From the NCBI GenBank assembly GCA_050084985.1, contig JBITNC010000002.1, forward strand, positions 39,928,001 through 39,992,000: a stretch of DNA of 64,000 nucleotides, written 5' to 3'. The position numbers and the translations under genes were made by a program. The notes under the pieces were generated by a model, which saw only the letters and a list, made by a program, of their open reading frames with translations, searched no databases and was not told the origin of the DNA. This stretch comes from Nageia nagi (Eukaryota > Pinophyta). Positions 11,730 to 23,847 of the stretch are shown piece by piece; the stretch's first letter is position 1, and every line of letters starts with the position of its first letter.

Positions 11730-13145
11730 TGCAATACCCCCTCTCTAACTATATCAATTCACACTTAGCTAATTTGAAACTACTAAATGCTTGCAGAATT
11801 AAGAGAATTACTAAAAAGAAGAAATAATCACACAAAAATAACACATCAAATTACCCTAGTTTGGCTCTCTCTAGCCTACATCCACCAAAATGCTCCTCTT
11901 TAATGGTGGTTTATGGTGATTACAAATAGTCTCAATGGCTCTTTCTCTTCTTTCAAAACTCTCCCAAAAAGGCACACATAATGCCCATAAATGAGAATAG
12001 AATATAGTATTATTTTAAGTGTCTCACTTCTTTGAGCGAACAATAGACATAACTTAGAAGAAGACCTCCCAATACCCAACTTGGCCTTCGATTTTATCTA
12101 TCTGACCTTCCCTTCTTTCTACATGCCACTATTTTCCTCTTTATATTTAATACATATCTCTCCCTTAATATTTTTAGATATATTATCATAATAGTTCCTT
12201 GCAAACTCATGATAATAGTAGTGGCTATGTTTGGCAATGGCCATTGAAGATTACCATTTTGTATTTTGGGGAAAATACCATTGGTTTATTTGAATCCATA
12301 CCCTTTATTCATATATGTCTTTATAATCCATAGACACCTTCACCTTATAACTGCATACTTGTATCCATACAAATTGTATGGTTTTCCAACATACTATGTC
12401 CTCTTTCATAGACATATCTTCTTGATGGGGTTTTGTGATCCTCTACATATTCATTTTCCACGTAGATCTACTTTAAATTGGTATAGACATTCAAATTCAC
12501 ATGATGTTAATGGATACATCATATAAATAATCCTTATAGTGATTTTTAGACTCCACATGCATTAATAATATCCACCCAACTTGGTTTCTAAGTTTGGCAT
12601 GAGTTTTACCTTACAATAGTCTCCATATCTGACCAACAAGTTCTCCACAAATGTCTCAAATTCAATAAGGTTTCCCCTTAAATGGAGATCACCATATGTG
12701 GATGCCTCAATGATTGCCAATTTTGGTATTGAAATAATGAACTCATTTTTTCTATTTTCTCACAACATTTACTTTGATGGGGCTATTATAATCTTCTAGT
12801 AATGTACTCACTATCAGTATGAATGTAGAGTCTCTATGCCGAATAGGTGGCTATCTCAAGATGATTATAAGATTTCCTTCACTTCATCAATCAAACTTCT
12901 ACTTAACAACTATCAATCTTCATATGTGGGCCTTGACACCTACATAGCCTCATGGTGATAGCAATGGCCTCATTTTGTGAATGATTCCTCCCATATTCTA
13001 ACAAATCTATAGAATGTACATAATCTCCCTTTCTCCATATGCATGAGCTGGCAAGTTAAGTGGTAGTGATCAATGATCTCCTCAATCACATCATCTAATA
13101 TATGGTGTTGCTTACAAGACTTTCAAGAGGTGATGTATCTAACAT
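11730..13145 (-). repeat. LTR copy (3' LTR) of nested minus-strand element L
   Basis: This block is repeated in direct orientation at 14540-17008; both copies begin T-G-(C/T)-AATACCC on the plus strand. Shared landmarks include ACCCTAGTTTGGCTCTCTC, GGTGGTTTATGGTGATTAC and CAATGGCCATTGAAGATTACC. A primer-binding-site complement beside the other copy places the element on the minus strand, so this is its 3' LTR. Compared with the other copy it lacks about 90 bp near its high-coordinate end and lacks the TIR insertion. Its outer flank CAAAAC (11724-11729) could be one side of the target duplication. Confidence 0.7.
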
Positions 13146-14506
13146 ATAACTACTAAAGGTTGAAAAATGACAATGGATAAAATTTGAGTGATTACCTCTA
13201 GTACTTGGGACCTCCTTGTTCCTTTGGGACATAAGGTCCACCAATATAGGTTTCTCACTTCAAATATTATGAGAATTTACCTTATAATAGATTACATCTT
13301 TCATAAAATGATACATTTTCTTTTGATGATAGAAAATAGTTTGTGCTCACATAAGTAAGGGCTTACTAGAAGGATGATTCAAAACTTTTGGGGTAACACA
13401 TCCACTGTAACTTCATCAATGAAACTTGTAGCAATGCCAAACTTTATTTGATACTACTATGTAATCCAAAACTCTCCAACACTACACATCAACTCATATG
13501 ATTTGGGATGTTCTATCACATCTAATCCTAACTCTACTATGAGGTCCTATGAAAGAAGTCAAACTACAATATAGGATCAATGAGTGTTTTGACTCTGGTA
13601 TTTTTGACTTGCACCTTCTTAAAAATAATGCTTTCTTTTTATCTAATGAGAAAGGATCTCTCACTCCCATGACTATTAGCTTCTTTATACATGTATCATC
13701 ATCATATGGACTTAAATATTTCTCCAGTACCCTTCATTAGATACTAGAACATGCTCTCAACATATACCCCTTTTGTCTCCATTATGCACAAACTAATTTC
13801 TTCATATTGGGTCCTCTATTTTATGTCTCTTCTTCAACACCATGAGAAAAAATAGGTTCTAAACTCTTCTTTTCTTTAAGGTAAAACACACTTGATTCAC
13901 TAAGTTCAAATAGCATAGGAGATGACAAGGATGAAGTAGAAGGTGAATGCGATGAATTTGGTCTAATAATCTTCTCCCTTTGATGGTAAACATGTTCAAA
14001 AAATATTTGTGATTATCCTTTTGAATAAGATGGCATTGATAATGGATTCTCTTCTACTTCCTTTAAACCATGCATTTTCTTAAGTGGTTTGCACTGCTGC
14101 CTGTAACATCTCCAGTAATTTTTCTTATGATTTCCTTTGTTAAAAAACTCACACACCAATCTTGATGTGGTTTTGCTATCAAAATACCAAGCCTAGGAGA
14201 TGACATCTCCATAGACACAGCAACACTCTTTTCTTTGGAAGAAACCTCCATCATCTTCTGTGACATTGATGCAACTTTCTCACTCAAAATTGATTGGTTG
14301 ATTTGAGCTTTAGCTATAGAAGATGTACCCCTTGAGTACCCACCATGAATCTTATTTGAAGTTCACCAACAACCTTAATCATATCTATCACTTGGTTTTT
14401 CTAACCATGTGATACACACATTATGATCATTAGAATCTATTTAGCAAGATGAGTAAATTTGCATAGCTATCTTGAGAAAATATGGTTCCCAAACTAATAA
14501 AATTAT
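13146..14506 (-). pseudogene. Internal remnant of element L, possible gag
   Basis: Only about 1.4 kb lies between the two LTR copies, so most of the element is deleted. On the minus strand a 74-codon open stretch (14287-14063) is followed after a frameshift by residues that resemble a degraded copia zinc knuckle (CEFF, NKGNHKKNYW, then CYRQQCKPLKKMHG). This is consistent with gag close to the primer-binding site. No integrase, RT or RNase H motif is visible on either strand. The gag assignment is tentative; the position next to the primer-binding site is the stronger argument. Confidence 0.4.
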
Positions 14507-14518
14507 GCTCTAATACCA
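14507..14518 (-). other. Primer-binding site of element L (tRNA-iMet type)
   Basis: Read on the minus strand this is TGGTATTAGAGC, one base from TGGTATCAGAGC. It lies 21 bp inside the LTR edge at 14540 and fixes the element orientation as minus. Confidence 0.7.
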
Positions 14519-15094
14519 AACTTGATTCATAATTGAAAGTGTAATACCCTCTCTCTAACTAGATCAATTCACACTTAGCTAATTCAAAGCTACTAAATGC
14601 TTACAAAATTACTAAAAATAAGAAATAATCACACAAAAAGAACACATTAAATTACCCTAGTTTGGCTCTCTCTAGCCTACATCCAACAAAATGCTCCTCT
14701 TTAATGGTGGTTTATGGTGATTACAAATAGTCTCAATGGCTCTTTTTCTTCTTTTGAAACTCTCCCAAAAAGGCACACACAATGCCGATAAACAAAAATA
14801 GAATATAGTCTTCTTTTAAGTGTCTCACTTTTATGATCAAACAATAGACACTAACTTGAAATAAGACCTCTAAATACCTAGCTTGGCCTCAATTTTATCA
14901 ATCCAACCTTCCCCTCTTTCTACATGCTATTATTTTCCTTTTTATATTTTATAGAGGTCTTATATGAGAAACAATTCTAATACATATCTCTCCCCCAATA
15001 TTTTTAGACAAATTATCATAATAGTTCCCTTCAAACCCATGAGTGGCTATTGTTGGCAATGGCCATTGAAGATTACCATCCCATATTTTGGGGA

Positions 15095-16068
15095 GGTAAG
15101 TGCAAGAATATGAGTCCCACTTTAGAGGAATTCTTATGAATTACTATGTTTTTGTATTTTTTTAATAACTTTTTATTTTTTTGGAATTATGAAAAAACAT
15201 GTGCACAATCTGCATCTAATTCTTCACAAGTTGAATAAAAAATAAATTAAAAATGATAAGTTTTATTCAAATTATGATTTTCGAACATAAGCATTTTTTG
15301 AAACGATAATCATGGCCAATAAAAAATTGATAAAAAATAAAATATTCATGAAAAAAATACAAAATAATATCCTCCATAATCTTTATTTTCTTAGGTATCT
15401 TTAACCAAAAGTATTTAAAAAACTATTTTAATTTAGGTCTAATTATGCTTAACAAACATGATGGGTATGGTCCTAAAATTGTATTTTTTAAATAGTGGGT
15501 TTTGTATTTATTTAATAACTTTTTTATTTTTTAGCATTTAAAAAAAAATAGTATATATGCACAATATGCATACAATTCTTCATAAGATAAAAAATAAAAA
15601 TTAAAAATGATACGTTTAGGTCAAATTATGTTTGCCAAAAATGAGCAATTTTTGAAATGATAATCATTGTCGATAAAAAAAATGTTCATGAAAAAATTAC
15701 AAAAAAAAATATCCTCCATAATATTTAGTGTTTTAGGTATCTTTACCCAAATGGATTTTAAAATATATTTTAATTTAGGTCTAATTATGCTTGTCGAACA
15801 AAATGGGGGTATGGTCTTGAAATTGTATTTTTTAAATAGTGGATTTTAAACATGCCTACCAAATATTAATTTCTATCATCTAGATATTAGAATAAATTAC
15901 ATATTTAAAAACTAGACTTTGAGAAATACATTTTTCCCTAGGTGACCTTTTTAAAGAATTAGACTCTAAGTGCTTCAAATTTTGAGATCAAGTATGAGAA
16001 AACCTAAAACTTAGAGAAAACACTTCCACTTTTTGGCCAAAAGTGGGACGCATCTTCTTACACTTACC
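15095..16068. mobile_element. Non-autonomous TIR DNA transposon (MITE-like)
   Basis: The ends form an imperfect inverted repeat of about 30 bp: GGTAAGTGCAAGAATATG at the left and, on the opposite strand, GGTAAGTGTAAGAAGATG at the right, both continuing to GTCCCACTTT. The interior is non-coding, A/T-homopolymer rich and made mostly of two tandem copies of a 350-bp unit. The other LTR copy of element L gives an approximate empty site at 12265-12290, and about 15 bp of it are missing at the left edge here, so no clean target duplication can be read. A TTA beside the right end would suit a PIF/Harbinger-type insertion, but the superfamily is unproven. Confidence 0.72.
15151..15847. repeat. Tandem duplication of a 350-bp unit inside the TIR element
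   Basis: Unit 1 runs about 15151-15500 and unit 2 about 15501-15847. Both start TTTGTATTT(T/A)TTTAATAAC and end TTTTTTAAATAGTGG(G/A)TTTT. Shared internal landmarks include TATCCTCCATAAT and TTTAGGTCTAATTATGCTT. Confidence 0.8.
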
Positions 16069-17189
16069 CTTATTTGAATCTACAACTTCTAATCATACAC
16101 CTCTTTATAATACATCAATGCCTCCCCCTTATACCTATAAATGTGTATCCATACAAACTGGATGGTTTTCCAACATACTCTTTCCTCTTTCATAGACATA
16201 TATTCTTATTAGGGTTTTGTGATCCTCTACATATTCGTTGTTCTCCATATGGAATGGTTTCCACATAGATATGCTTTAAATTAGCATAGACATTCAAATT
16301 CACATGATGTTAATGGATCCATCATATCACCAATCTTCACAGTGATTTATAAACTCCACATGCATTAATAATCTCCATCCATATCGATTTCTAAGTTTGG
16401 CATGAGTTTTGCCTTAGCCTTCAGATCTAACTGAAAAGTTCTCCATAAATCTCTCAAATTTGATAAGGTTTCTCCTTAAATTGATATTTTCATATTCATA
16501 TGCCTCAATGATTGCTAATTTTGGTGTTGAATCAATGAACTCCTTTGTTCTATTTTCTCACAACCTTTACTTTGATGGGTCCATTATAGTCTTCCAATAA
16601 CTTACTCATTATCAGTACGAATGTAGAGTCTCTATGCCCAACAAGTGGATATCTCAAGATGACTAAACAATTTTCTTCACTTCATCGATCAAACTTCTTC
16701 TTAATAACTATCATTCTCCATATGTGGTTCTTAGTACCTACGTGGTCTCATGGTGATAGTAATGGCCTCATTTTTGTGAATGATGCCTCCCATGTTCCAA
16801 TGAATCCATAAAATGTATGCAGTATCCATTTCTCCATACATGTAGGAGGGTGAGTTAAGTGGCAATGATCAATGATCTCCTCAATCATGTTAGCTAATAT
16901 CTATTGTATCTTAAATTGTGGTGGGGTTTTGGCATCTATCACCTTCTATTAGCAAGTTTCAAACTCCATTTAATTGACTACTTACAATATTTTTAATAGG
17001 TGATGTACCAAATGGGCAATTACCCTTCAACTCTATTTCCTTCTCTATATGATTTAGGTTTACTAACATACAGGCAATAGACTTACACTCCACGTAGTCA
17101 TCATCCATCCAACCAATGCATCCATTTTGCTCAACAATAGTCTTTAGTAAGTAGTCACTTCATAGTTCCACACTTAAAGATATTAACAC

Positions 17190-18686
17190 AAAAGTGATAC
17201 TCCACACATGCCATGTCATACATATTCATTCTCACTTTTTCCATTCATTGTTCCTCCACATTATTTCCCATTGTTAACTAGTGATTTTGATATAAATTTA
17301 TATTATTGTTTTATACATTGATAATATAATGCATTCATTTTTTCTATAACTTTATTTTTATTATTTCATGAGTGTTTAGTAACTATGAATGTCTCTAGCT
17401 ACTCGTGTAGGCATATTGAAGATGGTTTGAGATATTTCCTACCATTATGTATGTGTTTTAGCTCTTGGATATTATTTAGATTCTCATTATATGCTTTCAT
17501 TCATGATATATAATGGTTTGTATTCTTATTTCCCTATTTTAGGTATTAAACAAGTTTGAAAAATAAAGTATTTTATTTATCTCTTCAATCCTATGACTTT
17601 CCTTATCAAAATTGCCACAAAAATTATCTCCCTCTTACACATGTTAAATCTATCTTATCTCTCCCTTATAAGCATTTTCATACCTTAAACTTCAAGATTG
17701 GGCATGTTTTAAGCTTCTTAAGAGCTTTCCTTTCTTCTTGAACATATTTTAGTGCTTTTTCATATCATTTTGTGCTTTCTTATTACATTTCATACTTTAT
17801 TGTGACATGTCAAGAATATATAGCCCTTAAGGTGATGTAAACTCTCTTATCACATAACACTTAGCACTTTTCTTATCTTTTCATATCTTCATAAGCTTTT
17901 TATACATTCACAAACCATGTTCAAGCTTATGTTGATGTCACCACTCTCACCACTAAGGATTTAGTGCCTCTCATACATTGTCAAACTTTATTTGATCTTT
18001 AGCTAATGTTATCACCTATTATTACATGATACTTAGTGCCTATCATACCTTATCTATTCTCCTAAGGCCTTTTGTCATCTCCACCAATGCCTAAAATCAT
18101 GTGTACTTCATTCATTATATGAGTCTTTAGTGACTTTTCTAAAATCATTCAACTCCATCACCTGGCATAGCATTATTTAATCTCTTCATGATATTCCATC
18201 CTACACTTGCTAACATCATCATATAGAAAGTATGATATTATATCTTATTCCCCTATGTTGCATTATGATAACACTTTGATTGATACCATCACTTGAAAAG
18301 TATAATAGTGCACTTTTTCATTCCAACACTACATCATTATAATATTTTTAGTGATGTCATCCTTACAAAATTTTGATATTGCTCCCTTTTCTTCATGGTA
18401 TCATATCTTGATAATTTACTTACTAAAGTCAATATCTCAAAAGTGTGATATTACAACTTTTACTATATTATGCATCAAGGAAAATTTTTTGTTGACATCA
18501 TCAACCTCAAATTGGAAAATCCTATTTTTACAATATTCCTAACTATGGCAACTCAATTTTTGATCATGATAAAGATACTCTTTCATGTAGCTAATCTATT
18601 TTGATCATAGCTAGACTATATTTGACCATAATTCAAATTTGACAATGACAACTCTTTTGTTGATCGTGATAACTCAAATTCTTTAA
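17190..18686 (+). repeat. 5' LTR of copia C, second part
   Basis: After element L the LTR of copia C resumes. From about 17265 it matches 22565 onward in the 3' LTR (ATTTCCCATTGT, CATTGATAATATAA(T/A)GCATT), and the stretch 17360-17660 matches 23500-23830 (GTGTTTAG(T/C)AACTATGAATG, CACATGTT(A/G)AATCTATCTTA). It ends just before the primer-binding site at 18688. The part after 17660 has no surviving partner because the 3' LTR is cut by another insertion. Confidence 0.68.
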
Positions 18687-18687
18687 T

Positions 18688-18698
18688 TGGTATCAAAG
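18688..18698 (+). other. Primer-binding site of copia C
   Basis: TGGTATCAAAG followed by TATTATGATC is close to the tRNA-iMet site TGGTATCAGAGC. It lies directly after the 5' LTR and 25 bp before the gag start codon at 18723. Confidence 0.65.
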
Positions 18699-18722
18699 TA
18701 TTATGATCTATTAGGTTAAAAT

Positions 18723-21700
18723 GGATCTAAAGAATAGAAATTCCTTATAGTTATAGATCCTTATGTTCAATAGTGAATACTTCAAGTATTGAAGATTCAG
18801 AATGAGAACATTTCTTATCTCTCAATACTTGTGGACTCTCATTTTTTATGTTTATGTAGAAGTAGAGTTAATGACCTTTTCACTACTCAATGCCAATCCC
18901 TATTTACATTATAGACTAGGATAGATATTTCAATCTTCCCTAAGATTGAAAAATGCAAAGTTGCAAAGATTTCATAAGATACACATGAGAGTACCTATAA
19001 AGGCTCTTCCAAGGTTAGAGTGGCCAAGATGTAGATGATATGGAGAGATTTTTAATCTCTTAAAATATATGATGAACAATCCATCAAGGTATTCATGAAT
19101 AGAGTTCAAAATATGATCAATGGAATTCATTTACATGGTGAGAAACTTGATTATACTTGGATCATATATAAGATTCTTATAATCCTTACTCAAAAGTTTG
19201 ATCCTATCACCATTACCATTGAGGATTTTAAGTACTTAATTCATCTCTTTCTAGTTGAGTTTCTTGTAAGCTTGAAGAACTATGAACATAGGATTAGATA
19301 TTGGTATGAGGCTCTTGATCAAGCAATCTAAGGGAAAATCTAAATGAATGACCAAACTTATACTTAATCTAGTTTAAATTCTACTTCAATAGGTCACAAA
19401 AGAGTTCATGGTGGTATAGGTCATGGAAGAAGTGGTCATGTTAGAGGAAGAGGCTAGTTAGTTAGCAAATGCTAGAGCATATCCCCTTGATATTATGAAT
19501 TCTATAGAAAAGATGATCACATAGAACAACAATGTTTCAAGAAGAGGAAACAAAAAAAGCTAACTTTAGCAAAGATTTTAGTAATATCAAAGTGTTTATC
19601 ACTCACAACAACTTTGAAGTTGTTGATGATTAGATTTGGTACATGGAAAATAGTTTTTCTAATCACATGATTGGTAATAAAAACTACTTTATACATCTTG
19701 AAGAGAATATCTTCAGATAAGTCAAATTTGGTGATAGAAATCAGATTAGCATTACTGATCGAGTTTTTATTTCTTTTAAAGAAAAAACTCGTAAGATCAT
19801 GCATATGTATGATATCTTATATGTTTCAGGGTTGAACCAAAATCTCTTACACATTAGTCATATATGTTTGAAGAACTACTTTTTAGTCTTCATGAAGAGG
19901 AGTTGCATAATTACAAACAAGATAAATTGCCAAGTACTCACCACTATTCTCATGTCCAATAATAGAATGTACATACTCAGAATAACATTGATAGCTATTA
20001 AATTCCTAAAGTACACCCTTGATCTAGCTTGGTTTTGGCATAATAAGTTTGACACCTCAATTTCAACACATTGTGGTGACTATACAATCTTATAATAGGT
20101 ATGTCTAACTTCTCTAATCCCTTTAATACCATGTGTGAAAGCTACCTATTTAGGAAATAGCACATATACTGCTTACCAATACCATGCCAAGGAGCCTTTA
20201 TAGTTGGTGCACATCAACTTATGTAAACCTATGTAGAATATCAACATGGCCAAGGGTAGGTATATACTCATTTTTACTAATAATCATTCTTAGATGAATT
20301 GGTTATATTTTTTTCAAGCCAAATTATATGCATTTGATTGATATATCAAATTCAAATAATTGGTAGAGAAGCATTCTGACTATAGCCTCAAGAAGTTATA
20401 CATCATCCAAGATGTGATCCTTAATGAAGGGGTGCATATTCAAAGGACTCAGATGCATCCAACATCATTCTAAAGTTTGAATACTCTAGTTCTACTAAGC
20501 TATATAAGCCAATGTAGCCTTTCCACCCTCATCCACCTACTCCTCCATTGGATCCAACTCCTTCCAAGAAGAAACTTTCATGGGATCATCCACAATATCA
20601 AATATTGGATAAAGATTTTACCAAAAGATTTATCTAAAAATAATAAAGCGGGTGATCATATCACCAACTATGCCTTGATGTCCTTTTCTCTCATTAGAAC
20701 TTCCAACTTTAAAAAAATAATAACCAATGAAGATTGAAAATTGACCATGGAAGATGAAATAGATCAAATCTAGAAGAATGAATCTTAGGATCTTATCCCT
20801 CCTCAATAGAATAAGAACATCATTTGATTCAAGTGTATATACAAGATAAAGCATGATGCAAATGGAAATACATCCAAGCATAAATCCCACCAAGTTGCTA
20901 AAGGTTATATGAAGAAAAAAGACCTAGACTATGAGGGAAATTTTACTCTAGTTGCTAGATTGGAGATAGTTACATATCTCTTTGAACTAGCATCTCATTT
21001 TGGTCTCACTATTTACCAAATGGATATTAAATCAACCTTATTGAATGGAGAATAAGAAGTGTATGTGAATCAACCCCAAGTATTCACCATTGTCAAACAT
21101 GAAGAAAAATTGTATAAGCAAAAGTAAGCTCTTTATGGTTTCAAGTAAGCACTGTGAGCATGGTATGCCTAATTAACAATTACTTCCATCAAAATAATTA
21201 TTAGCGGTATTCAATGGAGGCTACATTATACACAAATATATCTAGATTTAATTATATAATCATTTGTTTGTATTTTGATGATATTATATTCATGAGTGTC
21301 TTCTCTTCCATGCTACATCAATTTAAGACTATCATGGTAAATGAGTTTGATATGAGTGATTTGGATAAAATGAAATATTTCCTTGCTATGCAAGTCCAAT
21401 AATAATCCAATGGCATATTCATCACTCAAACCAAGTATGTTGATAATATACTTGAATATTTTCCATGAAGGACTGCAAACTAGTTGATATACCAACTTTT
21501 TCTGGTTGTAAATTGATGGAGGATTAGATTCATGTTGTGAATGCAACCTTGTATAGGTATCTTGTTGATAGTTTGATCTATCTCACAACTACCCAGCCTA
21601 ACATTATGTTTGCAATCAATATAATAACTAGATTCATGCATTCCCCACATGAATCCTATTGGAAATAAGCTAAATGAATTCTTTAGTATATGTCTAGCAT

Positions 21701-22200
21701 AAAAGCTTTTAGTTTATTTTATAAGTCTAATTTGAGAATCTTGAATCATACATAGATGTTTATTGTGTTGGAAACTAAGATTATCATAAAAGCACCTACA
21801 TGAATATCTTCTTCTTTGGTAAACACTTGTATCATGGAGTAGCAAGAATCAATAGATAATTTCTCTTTCCATTATTGTAGTAGAATATATGGTTTCTCCT
21901 CTTCTTGCGCTCAAGCTATTTGGATGGCTACTCTATTTGAGGACTTGGGTATGGACCTTGGCTTAGTTATTTCCATTTACTATGAAAATATCATTTTCAT
22001 GATAAAGAATCTAATATTTCATAGTTGAAGAAATCATACTGATATTCACCATAATGTTTTGAGAGACTTAGTGAAAGATAGATTCATTGAATCCAATATT
22101 TTTCCATATGAAGACTAGCTTATAGACATCTTCACCAAAGCACTATCGAAGGATCAATTCCTTAATCTCCAAATCGTATTGGAATTCAACCCATTCATAT
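18723..22200 (+). pseudogene. Ty1/copia element C: gag-pol remains
   Basis: Gag starts MDLKNRN at 18723 and continues with EYFKYWRF-like and FLISQYLWTLI segments. Further gag is seen as MNRVQNMINGIHLHGEKLD (19095) and a weak knuckle region (DHIEQQCFKKRK, about 19514-19550). Protease/integrase remains follow (RSCICMISYMFQG near 19790-19830). RT: HQVAKGYMKK-like near 20885, ALYGFK then stops at 21146-21148 and 21155-21157, YFDDIIFMS near 21270, MKYFLAMQVQ near 21370. RNase H: QPNIMFAINIITRFMHSP near 21595-21650 and LIDIFTKALSKDQF near 22122-22160. A purine tract (22201-22212) ends the internal region. All frames are broken. Confidence 0.88.
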
Positions 22201-22212
22201 AAAGGGGAAGAA
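22201..22212 (+). other. Polypurine tract of copia C
   Basis: AAAGGGGAAGAA lies directly before the 3' LTR start TGAAGGAATTTAAT at 22213. Confidence 0.75.
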
Positions 22213-22542
22213 TGAAGGAATTTAATATTCCATATTTTGAATTCCATTTTGTATGCACCTCACATATGTGCACATTCCTTATAATAATTACTATGAAATA
22301 GAATGTTCTTCACCTATAAATATTTATCTCCTTTGCAATCATGTAGTTGAGCTATTAATACTCACAATATGATAAGATCTTTCTTGGATGCATAGATATG
22401 TACTAGTGATAAATTTAATACTTGAGCTATTAATGCTCACAAAGATATTTCTTTTTAATAAATTTAATTTATGTTTCTCCTGATTCTCTTAGTGTACTGG
22501 TGATCTATCATATCTCTTATATTCTCAAACATTCCATTTTTC

Positions 22543-22550
22543 TATAAATA
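22543..22550 (+). promoter_or_regulatory. TATA-like box in the LTR of copia C
   Basis: CTATAAATAGGG in the LTR interior on the element's own strand is a good match to a plant TATA box. No function is shown. Confidence 0.5.
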
Positions 22551-22637
22551 GGGACATCATTTCCCATTGTAGCCAATACTTCTAATGTAAGTTATGCTAA
22601 TATTTTATGCATTGATAATATAAAGCATTTATTTTTA

Positions 22638-23483
22638 GAAAATTTACTAAAATAGCCATGATAATTAAGATATTTACTAAAATAACTTTCTCAATTTCAT
22701 ATTTACAAAAATGACCCTCTTAAGTTGACCACAACTGCAACACATCCATTCCACCACCATCATTGGGATACCTTCTTGAAGGAGCCGTTGAAGCTTGAGA
22801 TTTACAAGGAGCATTCCAAATTCTAAAATAGATGATCTCTTCATCCAAAACTTGGTGATATTAGATTTCATTATGGATCTTCAAACTAGATGATGATTGC
22901 AACATAAAAACTTCTTTAATAATATGTTTTTCTCTTCTATAAAATGGGACATGAGTACATAACTTTTATTTAAGGGCTCTAGCCATTTTTTGATTCATTA
23001 TTTGCACTCTCATATCTTATAGGCTTAAGAGTGTTAGTAGATAATTCATTTGTAGGCATGAACTTAAAAATGTTCCCCCTAAAACAAGGTTCAGGTTTAG
23101 AAATGACTTCTTACAACATGGAGCTAATTACCTAATGACTCTTTGGGAATAATAGGAAAAGGTGTATATTGATAGAAAAAGCCATGGGGGGTTGTATTGG
23201 TGAGATATAATGGTGAAAAACTAAATTATTTGAAATAAATACCTTGTTGGAAGTCTAGGGACCCTTAGTATGCTACCTCAAACCTAGCAGATGAAGCCAC
23301 CAAACAGATGATCCCCATGGAAGGCAAGTTTCATTAGCCTATTGAGAAGCCTATTCCTATGGTGATGGTGGAATGGATGTTCTCATGGCCATGATCAAAT
23401 TAAAAGGATAATTTTTTATAAATATGAAATTGTGAGTCATTTTAGTACATATGTTAATTGTTAGGGTTATTTTAGTAATTTTC
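22638..23483. mobile_element. MULE-like non-autonomous TIR element
   Basis: Long terminal inverted repeats of about 70-80 bp are present. The left end reads GAAAATTTACTAAAATAGCC, later CTCAATTTCATATTTA. The complement of the right end reads GAAAATTACTAAAATAACCC, later CACAATTTCATATTTA. Long TIRs without coding capacity are typical of Mutator-like elements. The flanks both contain TTTATTTTT (22628-22636 and 23486-23494), which would fit a 9-bp target duplication, though the sequence is low-complexity. The 5' LTR of copia C supplies an empty site near 17340. No transposase frame is visible. Confidence 0.72.
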
Positions 23484-23847
23484 CTTTTATTTTTTTCTTT
23501 ACAATTTTATTTTTATTCTTTCATAAGTGTTTAGCAACTATGAATGAATTTAGCTACTCATGCAAGTATATTGAAGCCTGTTTAAGGTATTTTTATACCA
23601 TTAATATTCATGTTTTAGCTCTTAGGTATCAGTCATATTCTCTTTATGTGATTTCATTCATGAGATATTATCATTTGTATTCTTGTTACATTGTTTTGCA
23701 TCTCAGATAAGTCTAAACACTAAAGTCTTTGACTTATCTCTTCAATACCATGATTTTCCTTATCAAAATCATCACAAACCTATTATCCCTCCTTGCACAT
23801 GTTGAATCTATCTTATTGTTCCCTTTTAAATATTATTTTTAATATCC

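Larger units (their letters stand above)
14540..17008 (-). repeat. LTR copy (5' LTR) of element L, interrupted by a TIR element
   Basis: This is the direct repeat of 11730-13145. It begins TGTAATACCC, its complement ending the minus-strand LTR with ACA just before the primer-binding site. A 974-bp TIR-flanked element (15095-16068) sits inside it; across the gap the two LTR copies align again from TTATTTGAATC. Homology to the other copy continues to AGGTGATGTA (about 16999-17008). The sequence 17009-17190 may also belong to element L but has no partner. Confidence 0.68.
22213..23847 (+). repeat. 3' LTR of copia C, truncated and interrupted
   Basis: It starts at TGAAGGAATTTAATATTCC after the polypurine tract and matches the split 5' LTR. 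The parts are 22213-22637 and 23484 to about 23847; a TIR element sits between them. The right end is lost where gypsy LTR J begins. A TATA-like box (TATAAATA, 22543-22550) lies about 330 bp into the LTR, a plausible promoter position. Confidence 0.75.

Noticed and set aside
12266-12526. 86-codon open frame, with a related one at 16074-16268
   Set aside because: Both lie in the LTR copies of element L at matching positions. The resemblance comes from the LTR repeat, not from a conserved protein.
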